From Taiwanofungus camphoratus (Eukaryota > Basidiomycota > Agaricomycetes > Polyporales > Taiwanofungaceae), in contig CP021229.1 in the NCBI GenBank assembly GCA_003999685.1, forward strand, positions 1 through 64,000: a DNA stretch of 64,000 nt, read 5' to 3'. The notes below the pieces were generated by a model. The model worked only from the letters and a program-made list of their open reading frames with translations. It was not told the DNA's origin and made no database searches. Positions 51,890 through 64,000 of the stretch are shown in pieces (the stretch's first letter is position 1; each line of letters starts with the position of its first letter). The translations under genes were made by a program, and so were the position numbers.

Positions 51890-52800
51890 ACGACTCCATG
51901 CCGTCCCCTGTTTCCCATACATCCCCTAGCAAGAATGCCTGACCATCTATCATGTTATCTAAGCATTGTAGTACTAGCATTTGTTTCACAATCATTCTCA
52001 CGATCTCACACGGATTTGGAACATGCATTCCATCCTTCCCTGAAGTGCTCAGGAAGGATTCAAGTGAGTAGTAGTAACGGTACTTCCATTCCGTCTGGAT
52101 GTTGACTCTGATGTGCAATCTAGAAGAACCGATGCACGTTTTATCCTGTAATATACATAAAATGACATGAATAGGTTTACAGCATTTAAAACCCTGACCA
52201 CGGTGTCTGTTGGCCCATTGAGGTGCAGCGATACGAGGCAATCATTGCCGGCATCCACAGTTACCGTTTTCTCGATCATTTCATATTTTCCATGGGGCTG
52301 ATTGAAAGCTTTCTGATACGCGAAGATGTCAATTACGTGCGGTCGTTCTCATCTGCACACATGGGCCGCAGAACTGCTTCTACCGCACGCACATCTTCCT
52401 CACCTATAACCAGTGAGTGTGACGATGAGGGCATACTTCAAGTTAAGATGAAGGGATGGTTCTAGCTTTACTTTACTCCGTGAGTTGTCACATTGACTCT
52501 TGGCAACTGCTCCCACGTATCATCACCCTGAAAACGATATACGAAGGTACGCTCACTTTGAGTTATACCCATCAAGTCCCCAGTTTGTCGATCTTTTATG
52601 TACTAGGACCCGCCTGGGAGTGTGCCCGGCGATGTTCTGATAAGTGATAAATTGCGATTCGCATTCAAATACTCACTACTAAGTTTGGGCATTTCGGGGA
52701 GGTACGTCTTCATGCCTTCATCTATCAGTGCAGTTCTTCCTCGGACGACTTGAAGCTCCTGTCCATTACACCAGAGAAGTTTTAACACATTTGATTATCT
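51890..52800 (-). pseudogene. Scraps of an unidentified gene
   Basis: Several minus-strand stretches read like protein and lie in order: GMKTYLPEMPKLS (near 52700, followed by a GTGAGT donor), GDDTWEQLPRVNVTTHG (near 52510), SLVIGEEDVRAVEAVLRPMC (near 52380), AFNQPHGKYEMIEKTVTVD (near 52280) and DKTCIGSSRLHIRVNIQTEW (near 52110). They do not join cleanly: between the third and fourth the frame shifts near 52330 and a stop appears. I read this as a decayed or poorly resolved intron-rich gene and do not recognise the family. Confidence 0.35.
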
Positions 52801-53076
52801 CCTGACCCTTGTTGCCGGGCTCTGTCAGGATGTATAATGCAGTTTAGGAGTAGAAATAGAGTTCACGTTGTGCAAGAAGAAACGTATGCGATGTAACAGC
52901 GAAAAGTAGATACAAATGGCTACACGCTTGGAATCAGGCCTACACGACGGAATACACTATGCAACCACGAGAGAAAATCAGTAAGGAGCGGAATATAGCG
53001 ATAGCCAAATGAAAGGCAGTCAATGCATTGTTCTTAAATGAGTGTGACAGGCTCGCTCGCTGGAAGGTTATGGCCT

Positions 53077-55918
53077 TCAGTGCTCCCTCCCCAGAGCCGC
53101 CCTCTTCTTCAAATCATGGTTCACAATGAGCCTGCACAATTTAACGTCAGTGATTGCGCTTACTGCCTTGACAATCACTAAGGTGCAATGACAAAACTCA
53201 CAGTGAGGAGAGGATTGCCATGCAAATAGCTCCCAGGACCAAGAGCCATATTGGACTCAGTGCCCGCACGGCTGCTGCGATGACCTGTTGGCGCAGGCCA
53301 TCATCGGGTAAGGTGTTGATCACGGTAATACTTTGCGTAATTTCAGCTAGCAGTCCGGCTGGGAGGCCCGATATCTTCGAAACTTCGTGCCCTAGGCGGT
53401 TGTCGAAAATTGTACCGGCGATACTGGAGACGAATTATGCTTCTCAAGCAGGAACTAAAGGGATGTGACGTACCTGAGGCCGATGATCCCTCCAAAAAAG
53501 GAGATAAATATCTAAACGAAGATGAGTATGTCAGAGCATACAATTCCAATAGAGCCACAGACTGTTATAGTAGATGCGAGTGATGTGTGTTCCGGGGCAT
53601 CCGCCCAATCAGCCTGCATTACGTTCCCAGAATCAGAACAGATAATCCTTCAAATCGGTGTAACACATGCCTGGACGGCTACAGATGTCAACTGGAATGA
53701 GCCGCCTGACAGATAGCGTCAGCTCAAATTCATCACGAGAACTTCATCTGTACTCACCAATACCTGACTGTAACCGCATTATCAATCAGAGTTAGATCCA
53801 AGACTTGACAAGAATGGACATACCCCCAGCAAGATCTGGTAGCCAATCAATTTTGCCCTCTCCGTCGAAGGCACAACAAGATACAACAATACAGCGCCCG
53901 GGATAGAGATGAAAGGAGCACCGAACAGAAGGTGCCAATATCTCCCAGAACGCTACGTGGATCAAGGATATCCACTTAGTGAAATATGGATTTACTTTCA
54001 CTAATTATCTTACAGAAACGACCGCTGACACGACCCCGGACGCTGTAGAGCCGATTTTCAATAAGAACAGAAAAGACTGGTGTGTAGAATGGCATACCAA
54101 CGACAAAAGATAGCATGAATGGAAGGATATCGATCCCTGCCTTGACTGCGGATGTTCCATTGATCTGGTACCTATGGAAGAAATAATCGAGTCGAACTCC
54201 AGGCATCAAGATAATATAAGGCATGGGATAAGTTACCATTCTGGCAAGTAGTACTGAGAATAAAGCGAACATCAGACCAGTATGTGAAAATATGGAAATC
54301 AACCTACTATTGCAACCACAAGGGCCATCTGCAACCAGAACTGCAATGCGCCGACGCATCAGTGTGATCATTCTGACAACTCTAGCGCCGTCGAACTTAC
54401 CCCTTCCAGCGACGCACCGATCTGCGTTCTCCGCTTCATGATTGTAAACGGCACGAGCGAGCGGAGACCCCAATACCCTTGCCATACGACGAACAGTATC
54501 AAAAGCACTCCGAACACGCAGAAGAGTGCAATCACTGTGGGACTATTCCACGCATAGGTTGTACCCCCCCATTGCATGGCAAGAAGCAGGCAAGCGGAGA
54601 AGCCGAGGCAGAGCACGGTGCCAAGCCAATCAAAGGAGCTGCGGCAGCGTGTGAGGGGATGATAAGGATGAAATTGGGACATCCGCACAATTTGAGATGC
54701 TCAAAGAGAGTACGATCCGATTTGGCGGGCACAATGTGCGGCATGAAGAGTATGACCGCGAGTGCGCCCAAACCTCCGAACTTCGGACTGGCCATCAGTC
54801 CATTCAAGGTTCAAGAAGTGTCACACTCACAGGAAGATTGATGTAGAAACACCATCTCCAGCTGACTTTGTCTATCTCATTTATGTATCTGTATTCCCTC
54901 CCAAGAAGGCCAATGCAAAATCTCACCTGTGAATGCTCCCCCTGCACAAATGGTAAGCTATAGAAAAGCATGGGAGAAGATTGTACGACATACCAAGTAG
55001 AGGGCCTACAATGCTGGCTATGGCGAGAACAGAGCCGAAACAGCCAAATAAGGCAGGGCGTATCTCCAGAGGCGTCAGCTACTCAAAACATTAGTAAGAT
55101 GGCTGCGAGAAAAGTACACGATGCGCACTTCGGCTATAGTCGCAATAGCACAGATGACAATCCTATGAAAAGGCAGTGTTAAACGAGTATTCGAATAACA
55201 CGCAAAGTTTTCGCACCCTGCAGCACCACACCCCGCAACCGCACGTCCGAAGATGAGGACTCCAATTGACGGTGCCTGTCATGCACACAGAGTTCGTCAA
55301 GGGAATCACGAGAATGAAAATTATGTAGACATACAGCTCCGCAGAGCGCGGAACCAACTTCGAATACCAAGACGGTGATAAGAAAGATGGACTTTATGGA
55401 AACCGTCTTAAGAAGTTGACCGATACTGAGCATGAGGCCTGCTCTCGTGAGAAAGTCTAAGCGGGTGAGGTATCATTTGTACTGGATTACTCCTTCTGGG
55501 GAGAGATTCTTACAAGCAATAGCCACCCATGTCGCCAAATTCAAGGCGTCGAAGGCAGACACAATCCGAGGAAGGGCTGTTGCGACCTAAAATCCTGGAT
55601 GATCAGACGGCATTCTGCATCCACCTATGACGCCGCATACGATTGTCTGGTCCAAGTTGGTCAGGAACACAGTCATAAGCAAAGAACTGGAGTCCTCGTG
55701 TCAGAAAAGCAACATCTCAGGCAGCAAGAAGTATCTGTGAATGACCTGAACACAAGATAGAGCCTGACTCCGCTTAGATATCGCGAGGGCTCTTTGGCGC
55801 TCGTCATCGCCTCAGGGGCTGCTCGAGGCTCCTGCTTTATGGTGCCATTGCTAACTTGAATATCAAGCAGGACGGGTGCTAAACCTGCAACATCGATATC
55901 CGGCTTCGAGGTCTCCAT
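53077..55918 (-). CDS. MFS transporter, DHA2 (14-TMS drug:H+ antiporter) type, about 22 exons
   Basis: ATG 55918 (METSKPDIDV) to TGA 53079-53077. Reading through about 21 short introns gives a continuous DHA2 protein: VFLTNLDQTIV then ATALPRIVSAFDALN, SIGQLLKTVS, SIGVLIFGRAVAGCGAAG, a segment ending IVGPLLGGAF, WRWCFYINLPFGGLG, LAMQWGGTTYAWNSP, TSAVKAGIDILPFML, RYWHLLFGAPFISIPGAVLL, AKLIGYQILLG, and near the end GTIFDNRLG. One donor may be GC (CAG|GCATGT). The loop after GGAF is about three residues shorter than usual and the region after VAIA is slightly short; otherwise the coding looks intact. Such proteins export toxins or secondary metabolites across the plasma membrane. The neighbouring P450 and GMC relic fit that setting. 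Confidence 0.83.
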
Positions 55919-57469
55919 ATGAATTCTCTGGAACGAAAGAATAGAGTTAGGCCAGAAGTTGGAGGCAGAGAGGGCAAGAGCCAAGGGCGCTGCGGGGACA
56001 GCAGTCACAAACAGGCCTGCCTCCAGGACTATGAAGGATCAAACTTCGATTCCCAGCGCTGCCTGGTCCACGCGGTGCATCACCTCCAAGGAATCCGGAC
56101 TGATAATTGTGGAGTGGTGCCACGGGCTCAACGGGCCTTGATGCCTAACAGCTCTCTACCCGCTCGAAGAAGCACGGCGTCGGGTCCAGGAATTCATCAA
56201 GCGAAGACACGCGAGCGAGAAACTTCGCAGCCTGACGCTTGGTATGACCCAAGTGCCACCGTGAGCGGAAGAATGAAACTTGATGCAAAGGTAGACACGC
56301 TCAGACGCTTGCTGAACAGTATAGCATTCAGATAGTGTGATAACGAGCAAGCTTTATATGAGGCACCCACAGTATTATAGTAGCAGCGGTAATAGCAACT
56401 GCGGCAGTTAAATGACCATATGCAAACCATCATCGCTGAGATCAAATGATTCCCGATATTTGTTGCGGCGCACATTTCAGAACTTACATAATACATATTT
56501 GTTACTCCGACGACACGAATTCGCTTCTGCAGCAATGACTTCGCCCCTTCCTCCGTCGTCCAAGGTCCTAAGCTGCATGCCACCACGTGAATTCAGAGTT
56601 GGCAGGAGCGGGGCAGTGTTGTTACTTGCTCTGTGACTTGCATTACCGCTGGGACACTTTATCAGGATCTCTATGATATTTGAGGGGGTACTAAACAAAT
56701 ATCACTTTTTGTCAAAACAAAAGTCCAAGATGGTCCGGGACGTGGGAGGGACATGAAATACTGCATTACTTGGCCACGGTCAAAAAGAACATTTGCAATT
56801 TTGCAGTTTTGCGTCAGAATTTTCAAATGCCACCTCGAGACTCGAGTCCTCTGAGGCAGGCGCTCTGACCTAATGCCATCACAAACTTCATCTCAAGAGG
56901 AATCGTAGCCTGTCTGTTGCCTCGTTCCATCAGCTTCCGTACTTGCTGATTTTGCCATCGACCACAGCACCTACTTACATGCTAGCCAGCTTTGTAAAAT
57001 GTGGCCCATAACCTTCCTGAGACGCTTGTCTCCCCGGACGAAATGCAATGTGGCCTTGGGAAGATTATTTTCCGCAAATCTGACAGTTTCACATCTGGAA
57101 TACAATCAGCGGCCATTCAGCGGTTCATCATCCATCCTGGGCGGTGCGCCGATTGCACCCATGATGCCGGGCTCGAAGGACATCCTTACGAAAATCCTGC
57201 TCTAGAATCGTGCGTTGCAAAAGCCCTTTGTTCCTGACTTTCCTCTGTCACGCTCTGTAAAAAATGAAAGTCGGCCTTAGTCGCCTTTCTGGTACCAAAT
57301 TGTTCAACTTGACTCTCTAGTCAGATTTCTTGCCTCTCAGTGAATATGAAGCAGTCAGTAACAGGGCAGTCGCACGCCAGTCAGATTGTGTGACTGTTGC
57401 ATGATTGCCCTGCAAATTTTGCACAAATATTGACTACTCTTTTTTTACAGAGTGTCATGCTTGTCTTGC
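55919..57469. other. Intergenic region upstream of the MFS gene
   Basis: It should contain the MFS promoter on the minus strand. Only short shadow-like frames occur on both strands, and I see no domain or consistent splicing. Confidence 0.4.
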
Positions 57470-59520
57470 TATGGCCTTGGGCATTTCCGATTGAAGCAGT
57501 CGCGTCCTCCTTCCCAAACACCAATCCAAAAGATGCTGTCACTTACAATTACAACGTTGTAGGCGATATGCAGCACGATTTTACGGGCCGTCTCCAGCAC
57601 TGACAGCGACATTCGCCCAACAGAGGGTACTTCGGGTCGTACATTAGCCAGTAGACTAAGTGAGACACACGGAATGTCTGTCACTTTGACTCCTTGAGCG
57701 TTGCCAGGCCGTCACTTCCTGGCTGTCGAAGGTCCCGCTTTTGTCGATTAACTGTCGTCCACCGACGTCCACCACCTACAAATGGAAAACTGTGCCACTT
57801 GCGGTTCTTACTCAGGGCACACTGGTCAGCGGGAAAGCTTTGGGCGGCGGTTCGATGATTAACGCATTCTTGTACACGCGTTCGGTTCCCGCGAATACAA
57901 TGCCAACCATAGAAGTAGGAGCTGGGAGGACGTATTGCCGTATTTCGTCAAGTCGGAGAAATCGTTGGCTTACGGAGAACGCCCTTAGCGTGGAGACAGC
58001 GGTTTGTGCTGTTATCAGCATGCTGTCAAATAAGCCCATTAGAGTGTATTCGCAGCCAAGTTCGAATTGGGCCCCACGCCAATCAGAGACCGTTATTTGC
58101 GTATTTTTTTCCTTTTTTGCTCGAGTTCAAATTGGGTGCGAATACGCTCTATTATAGTAACAGGTGTCTGGCAGAACCACAGATTGCCGGAAATTTACTT
58201 TGACAACATCGCCAAGTAAGTTATACCCGCTCCCAATTATGACTCGGACGCTGACTACCTGCTGGCAGAACTTTCAAAGCGTGCGAAGCTTTAGGAACTC
58301 CCTACACTGAAAAAGCTAATATGCCGGACGTGCCTGTAGTTAGTGCCATGACTGTTAGTTCAGATTCACATAGACACTCAATCTTCGATGCATTTTTCTC
58401 CTGCATGTCGCGCAGGCTCGTACTGCTCGGTTGAAAACATGCAACGGAGCTGTCGTTCAGTCTCTGGACTTCGAGAAGATTAATGACGGTCTCTCGTATA
58501 CGTGGTGTCTGGATTGAGCACAGCGCTCCCGAGCGCAGTCATCGCTATTATGCTCGCGCACGGCATGAGGTCATAGTATGTTCGGGAGCCATAGGGTCTC
58601 CTTAAGTTCTACTTCAGAGGTACGTTTTCTGATACCGCCTTCTCTTCTTCACTCATGTCACCTTAGCGGTATCGGTCCGGCAGATCCATCTGCGTGAACG
58701 AGACATCCAAGTCATGAAGGACCTTCCAGGAGTAGGTGCTCATTTAGTTCGTGTCCTACAATTCGTTTTCCTTCATTTGCCTCCGACGATATCGATCTTA
58801 ACAAGATGACTTCGGTGTTTCGGTCATTTTCCGGTGCCCAATGCGCGATAGCCTGCACATTTGCAAAACTGCCCGTTTGTTGCCATGAAGGAGCCTTTCA
58901 AATATTTGTTCAGGGGTCAGGGTCTGTTCCCCGTCCCAAATCCGCAGGCATTCATCTTCGCGTTATCGAGCTTGAAGATTCTCGCACAGTCCCTAGCAAT
59001 CCTTCCGATATGGATGGACACGATCCTGAGAACGTACCGGACAATGAAATTATGCCTATTCCATACAGCGCATTCTCCTTCGTCGTCGTCCTTCGCCGCC
59101 CCAAGTCAAAGGACACGGCACAGCTTATTTCTGGTGACCTATAGGAGCGGCCTGCATGCGATCTCGGATTCCTCCGGGAGTGAGAGGACATCAAAATAAT
59201 GCGCAAGGGCATCAAGTTGGCGCTACGGCTTGCAGCATATACGCGAATTAGGAAACTCTCTTCGCGATTTGCACGTACCGAAGAGTCAAGATGAGGACTC
59301 CTTTATCATCCATGTGGCGCGTACGACGTCATTCCTCCGCCTGTCGGATGTTATCCGAGAGCGAGCTTGGAGTCGTGGGCGACGAACTGCACGGGCGCGG
59401 GCTTCAAGTTGCTGATGCGAGTGTTTTCCTAACGATTCCGGCCACTCACCTTCAAGCTCCCGCTGTCATGGTCGGTGAATGGTGTGCCCAGGGACAAGAT
59501 GACATTGGACACACATGCGG
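57470..59520 (+). pseudogene. Decayed GMC oxidoreductase (glucose oxidase / aryl-alcohol oxidase family)
   Basis: Family landmarks occur in order but in different frames with stops between. VTYNYNVVG near 57545 is the worn FAD-binding start (normally YDYVVVGGG). GKALGGGSMINAFLYTRS near 57830-57885 is GMC signature 1. WEDVLPYFVKSEKSL near 57925-57970 is in another frame. Near the end, LGVVGDELHGRGLQVADASVF and ATHLQAPAVMVGE (59365-59490) match the C-terminal block that holds the catalytic histidine. A 108-bp MITE lies in the middle. The family uses FAD to oxidise alcohols, making H2O2; this copy cannot be functional. Confidence 0.8.
58042..58149. mobile_element. 108-bp MITE with TA target-site duplication
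   Basis: Terminal inverted repeats GAGTGTATTCGCA and TGCGAATACGCTC (one mismatch) are flanked by TA at 58040-58041 and 58150-58151, as in Tc1/mariner-type elements. A subterminal inverted TTCGAATTGGG/CAAATTGGG pattern is also seen. It sits inside the GMC relic. Confidence 0.7.
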
Positions 59521-60622
59521 TAGAGAACCGATTTGGCGTATATCTTATCACAATGTCTGGAGTCAGTTTGAGAATATGCGCCATCGTCAATATCTGGTAC
59601 TCCGTTGACCATTGTTCCTTCAGGACCGGTCATGTCTAGTATTCCAAAAATGTCACTATCTGTAGAAGGGTGCCTACCGCTTCTTCCCCGTCTCAACCGG
59701 TGGCGAATAGAATTATGACATGATTCATTTCATGGATTTCGTCTGCGATAATGCTACTAGGTAGTGCACAACTTTGATCATGCCGCCAATCTGGTTAGTG
59801 TCGCGCGCTGCGACAATAAGACTGCCATCCAGCGTGCGATAAGACTGACCAGTGAGGTAAAGCAGCTGCTTAATGTCATGGTTTTGTCAATAGGTGGGAG
59901 GCAGGGGGGCGCGTCAATGTCAGCACGTAACTGTTACACGTTTTCTGAGAACGTCTTGAAATGCACACACCGTTAAGCTTGCACCGTGGCAATCTCGAAA
60001 GCCTCACGGGAACGCGACATTCATCAGGTCAATGTGTTCTCACTGTTCGCCCGATACATGCTATATACGTGCTTAGGACTAGACAAGTCGTCACCCAGAT
60101 GCAGAGAAACGTGCTTGAGGACCTGGCCTCCCAAACACTGTGGTCTGTGTGATGTGAACGCCGGTTCGTCGGTGCACGTTCGGTGTTTCCAGTTTGAATC
60201 CACTGATTCCTAACTTGGCAAGGGGAGGGTAAGCGTTGATTCGGTTTGCTACTTCCATGGCTGATAAGCATAACTATGCCGCTAGCATTGAAATCATGTC
60301 GTGAGGTGGTTACCAGTTCGGTTGAAATGCTATTCGGGACGGCCAGGATGGGTAGATCATACTCCCTTTGATGAAGACCTTCCCTGGCCGCATTCAATCA
60401 GGCGCATGTCAACCCTGAATCTCATATGTGGAAGGAATTGCTGCGGCGTACTATTCTCGTCGGCACCTTGTCTTAATGGGGATACCGCGAAGCTTTCGCC
60501 CATTTTCAATTTGGTACCAACATGTACGGCGTCACCTGTAGAGGGGTCGACGTGGGGACTTATAAGTTATGCTGATAGTCTTTTACTTGTCGGTTTAATT
60601 CCATCGCAGATATACCGCGCCC
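59521..60622. other. Intergenic region upstream of the P450
   Basis: No supportable gene. Short frames lack family motifs. It should contain the P450 promoter. Confidence 0.4.
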
Positions 60623-62540
60623 ATGATGGTTCGACTCAACCAAAGTGGCCTGATTCAGATTCCTTTAGACAGTAGGGACGACTTTTTGCGTAAGCTGCCT
60701 CGCAGCTGGACGTTTCATCTAGTGCCGACTACAGCCCTCGTGGTTGTCGGTTACTGCATCCTTATATTTGCGCTCGCGGACTTGATTCAATTCCTTCTGG
60801 CCCAGAGGCAGCTCTCCACAGGCCCTGCAGGCAAATACGTTATTCTACCATGGCTACGCTATATTGGGACCCCTCAGTTCTTCGCCAAAGAGTATCAGTA
60901 TCTCTCCAAGATCCGCGAACAATTTCCTGGCTCATGGTTCCGTTTCAAAGTTCGTCGTGTAAGTTTGTTCACTTCCTTACATCTTTAAACAGGTCTGACG
61001 TCGTTGGTTGCAGAGCGACGTAGTCGTTGTATTTGGAGATGAGGCCAGAAAGGCATTCTTTAACTTCAAGAGCTTCACCTTTCTCGACGGCTATTTACTC
61101 CTGGTAGGCAAATGTTTGCTCTCGCTACCTATGTCTGCTCATGCAGAAGCCCGATCTGTAAGCATCCGGGCATGAAGTATCTCGTTCCAAAGGATCAGAA
61201 GGAAGGGAAGGACGGCTTTGGGTGGTTTCTCAAACAATTCGTTCGTACTGACGTTCTCGAACATTGTACGTATGATTGTTAGAAGGTGTTTGTTCGTCTC
61301 TATACTCATCTCATTGGACTACTTTCTCCAGTCATGCACCCGATAGTTATGGACGGAGGACGGCTCGTGGCTTCATTGGGAAAAGAGGGAATCATGAACC
61401 CCTTTGTTGACTTGGATAGAGTGAGCCAGTGGACGACCTAGTGTCAAAGGATGACGGCTCATGTGCAATACAGGCAGTCTTCAGTATTTCGAGTAGAATT
61501 GCCGCTGGAAACGAGATAGCTGATGATCCTCAGAAGCTGACCGCGGCTATGCGTGCGTTCTCTTGGATTCACAAGGGCTCTACCCCGAGTTCTATCATCC
61601 TTCCGTATATTCCAACGCCTACGCGCTTCCGCAGTGTCTTGGGTGGTCTGACATTACATCGCATGTCGTCAAAAATCTTCCAAGCACGCAAGAAGAATAG
61701 CAGCACAAACCGGGACGTTTTGCAAACACTCTTGGATGAAGACGTCAGCATGACGCAGGCTTCTGTAGTCAGTCTTTCTCTTCGTTGCTCCTGGCATCTG
61801 ATTTGAACCATATTACTAGCTGGTCATCATGACGATCTTCGCCTCTTACACGAACACCAGTGCTATCCTATGTTGGTTCTACATTATGCTATGTGACAAT
61901 CCTTCTTGGCTCGCAAAAATCCGTGTCGAGATCGACTCATTTATGAAGACACACAGCATCAAGGGATCGTCATTGACTGATGCGCTCGCCGACATCCCCC
62001 TCGATACTTGGGAGCCCTCTCTCCCCACTTTGGACCTCTGTTTGCACGAGTGTCTCCGACTGATAATGAACGGCTCCATCATCAGGCGCAATATTGGCAG
62101 GGACGTTCAGATCTCGGGACGCACCATCCGAAGTGGGGATTTTCTGATGTACATGACCGCCGATGCACACCTCGACGGCGAGATGTACCCTGAACCCCTG
62201 AAATTCGATCCCTTGCGTGACCAAAACAAGTCAGGACGCCTTGGATTCTTGGCTTGGGGTGCAGGTGAGTTTGCTCGCAGCCCCATTTGTTTCGCGCAGA
62301 CTGAATACACTATCTGCAGGAACACATCCTTGCACGGGTCAACGTCTCGCAAAGCTGATAATCAAGATATACTCTGCCATGCTGCTCTACACTTTCGACA
62401 TTGAGATGGTTGACGCTTATGGCCGCCCTTTAGAGAGGGCGCCAACGCCAGTCCTGGGTTTATTCAATGTCCCGAAGCCAGACACTGATGTTCATCTCCG
62501 GTATAAGACTCGGGAAGTGGGATCACATGAGAAGGTCTAA
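60623..62540 (+). CDS. Cytochrome P450 monooxygenase (524 aa, seven exons)
   Basis: Exons: 60623-60958, 61014-61103, 61163-61265, 61332-61420, 61474-61764, 61820-62264 and 62320-62540; introns of 53-66 nt, phases consistent, 525 codons with stop. ATG 60623 (a second ATG follows directly). An N-terminal membrane anchor spans about 34-56 (LVPTTALVVVGYCILIFALA). The I-helix reads FASYTNTSA, a divergent version of AGxDT. ECLRL gives the ExxR pair, YPEPLKFDP the PERF-like region, and WGAGTHPCTGQR the haem loop with its cysteine ligand. The acceptor of intron 2 is the least certain (61162 keeps the frame). It is a microsomal haem enzyme that oxidises a small lipophilic substrate; the family number and substrate cannot be told. 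It looks intact, unlike the adjacent GMC gene. Confidence 0.87.
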
Positions 62541-64000
62541 CCATCAGAGCGCGAGCCGTTCAGGTTCCGGCTAGAAAGTCTTTAGAGCGTCAACTACATA
62601 GATTTGATCGTATTCTTGCTTGTATATCAGGCTTGCAGTAGAGAGGAATATAGCCTATTGGTTATTGTAAGAGGGCGAGGCCCTGCATCGATACCACTCT
62701 GATCGTCTCCCTCGGCAAGCTTCAATTCCGTTCGACACAAGATGACTGCTTTGCGACCACACCTGTTCCTCATGGTCTCCCAGCAACTTGGTGAATGTGG
62801 CCTGACCCTGATTTGAACAATAATTGATGGCCCTCAAGTCCCGTTTACACTTTTTGCCAATCCTCGTGCGTTCTAGCATTCCATTAATGACCACATTTGT
62901 CTTGCGGCCATACATATGAATCGTGAGTAGGAAGAAAAGCAGGACACACCTCTTCTTTCTTCGAAATTGCGACCTGGCATACATGGTTCTAATGCCAGTG
63001 ATGCCCAAGAGCGCAGAGACACTGATGTAACCAGGACCTTGTCCGCAATACCAACCTACCTACCAGTCATGATGAACTTGGAGCCAAGCGCTAATCATCG
63101 ATAGGCACCCAATGAGCGATGGATGGCACTAACAGCGTTCGTTCGCAATCCAGTGAGTAAGGGCGCAATTGATGGTAGAACTGCATGATTACCTAGATGC
63201 TTCTGGTGCTGCAGATGCGCCACTGGCTGACTGACGCCAGGTCTCGCGGCTACAATGTGCAAGATGAACATGATGAATCTGTGGATGCACGACGCGAGTG
63301 GAGATATATTCGGTCCCTGACAGTGAGATACCACCACCCCTATAATTGAACAAGCAGCTCTGCACGGACATCATTGTCTCGAACAGATTCAATGCCGGTA
63401 TAAGCTTTTGTATAGATAATAGCAGATTCCGAGAACTGATACGTGTGGTGTTGATATGAGGCCGTGAATCAAGGTTGAGGACGCTTGAACTGAGGACTAT
63501 TGTTAGGATCATTGCCACTCTACCAGACCTCAAGCTCATTAAGCATCCTTATGCGGAACATGGGCTTCGGGATTCCATGATCCGTCCGAGCCAAAGTCGA
63601 GGAGACACATGGCTTTCAGCAGCCGTATAAGAATACATGCTGGTCCACCCTGCGAGTTATTTGGTAGATCTTACCGCGCACTCCGAGTCGCTGTGCCTTG
63701 GGGAGCCAACCACCCTATCTGTATTTAGCTTCACGCAGCGCCGAGAAAATACCATAGTGGACGAAGATGTATCACCTTTAACCATGTTTCAAAAGTGTTA
63801 CCCAATCGTGAAAGTTAACCATGTTACCGTGAAAGAATGTAGTGTTCAGCAAGGCAAGACTTCAGCAATTGCAAGGACTTCAGAATCATTACTCAGTGTT
63901 GACAGAGAACTGGAAAAGATCACCTAGTGACCTCGCACAGCGGATCACAGTTGAAGTTCAACACCCAAGGTGGCATACAAAATTGCTGATACTATGAGAG
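62541..64000. other. Right edge, no supportable gene
   Basis: Several short frames on the minus strand (62655-63008, 63189-63539) and one on the plus strand (63637-63927) carry no motif I recognise and do not splice into one product. A gene could lie partly outside the window. Confidence 0.4.

Noticed and set aside
62655-63540. A fungal membrane protein gene on the minus strand at the right edge
   Set aside because: The frames are short, the hydrophobic stretches weak, and no splice model gave a continuous product.

Overview
The window is a chromosome end from a filamentous fungus, most likely an agaricomycete basidiomycete. The host genes have many 50-65 nt introns with GTRNGT donors, and the gene set is typical of that group: a telomere-linked helicase, a DHA2 transporter, a cytochrome P450 and a GMC oxidoreductase relic. 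The left edge is a true telomere whose repeat is mainly the pentamer CCTAA/TTAGG.

Positions 1-34776 are built almost wholly from endonuclease-less Penelope-like retroelements of the telomeric Coprina type, all in one orientation with their 3' ends facing the centromere. Two families are present. Family A has a 1174-aa reverse transcriptase ORF and family B a 1167-aa one. Each element runs pLTR, leader, ORF, 3' UTR with a terminal hairpin, CCTAA tract, pLTR. The order A1-B-A2 forms a 16,021-bp block. It occurs twice in full, and the telomere cuts into a third copy at position 80. All 12 pLTR copies carry a hammerhead ribozyme. The array ends inward in one older lone pLTR and a short CCTAA tract, joined directly to a broken telomere-linked RecQ-type helicase gene (34777-39336, minus strand).

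The most unusual signal is inside the ORF. In both families a 64-nt stretch has splice-site ends, is open in the RT frame, and when removed shifts the frame into a conserved, very basic 52-codon tail. Retention would give the RT protein and splicing a shorter protein of about 345 aa. I infer that the element makes two products by regulated intron retention.

Positions 39337-42049 are AT-richer subtelomeric spacer with a 70-bp repeat, a roughly 305-bp satellite and a small MITE. From 42050 ordinary host sequence begins: an uncharacterised Arg/Ser/Pro-rich protein (minus), a long spacer, a mucin-like single-pass membrane protein (46997-51792, plus), scraps of an unidentified gene, a 22-exon MFS transporter (53077-55918, minus), a decayed GMC oxidoreductase carrying a small MITE (57470-59520, plus) and an intact seven-exon P450 (60623-62540, plus). 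Transporter, oxidoreductase and P450 side by side may be what is left of a small metabolic or detoxification cluster.
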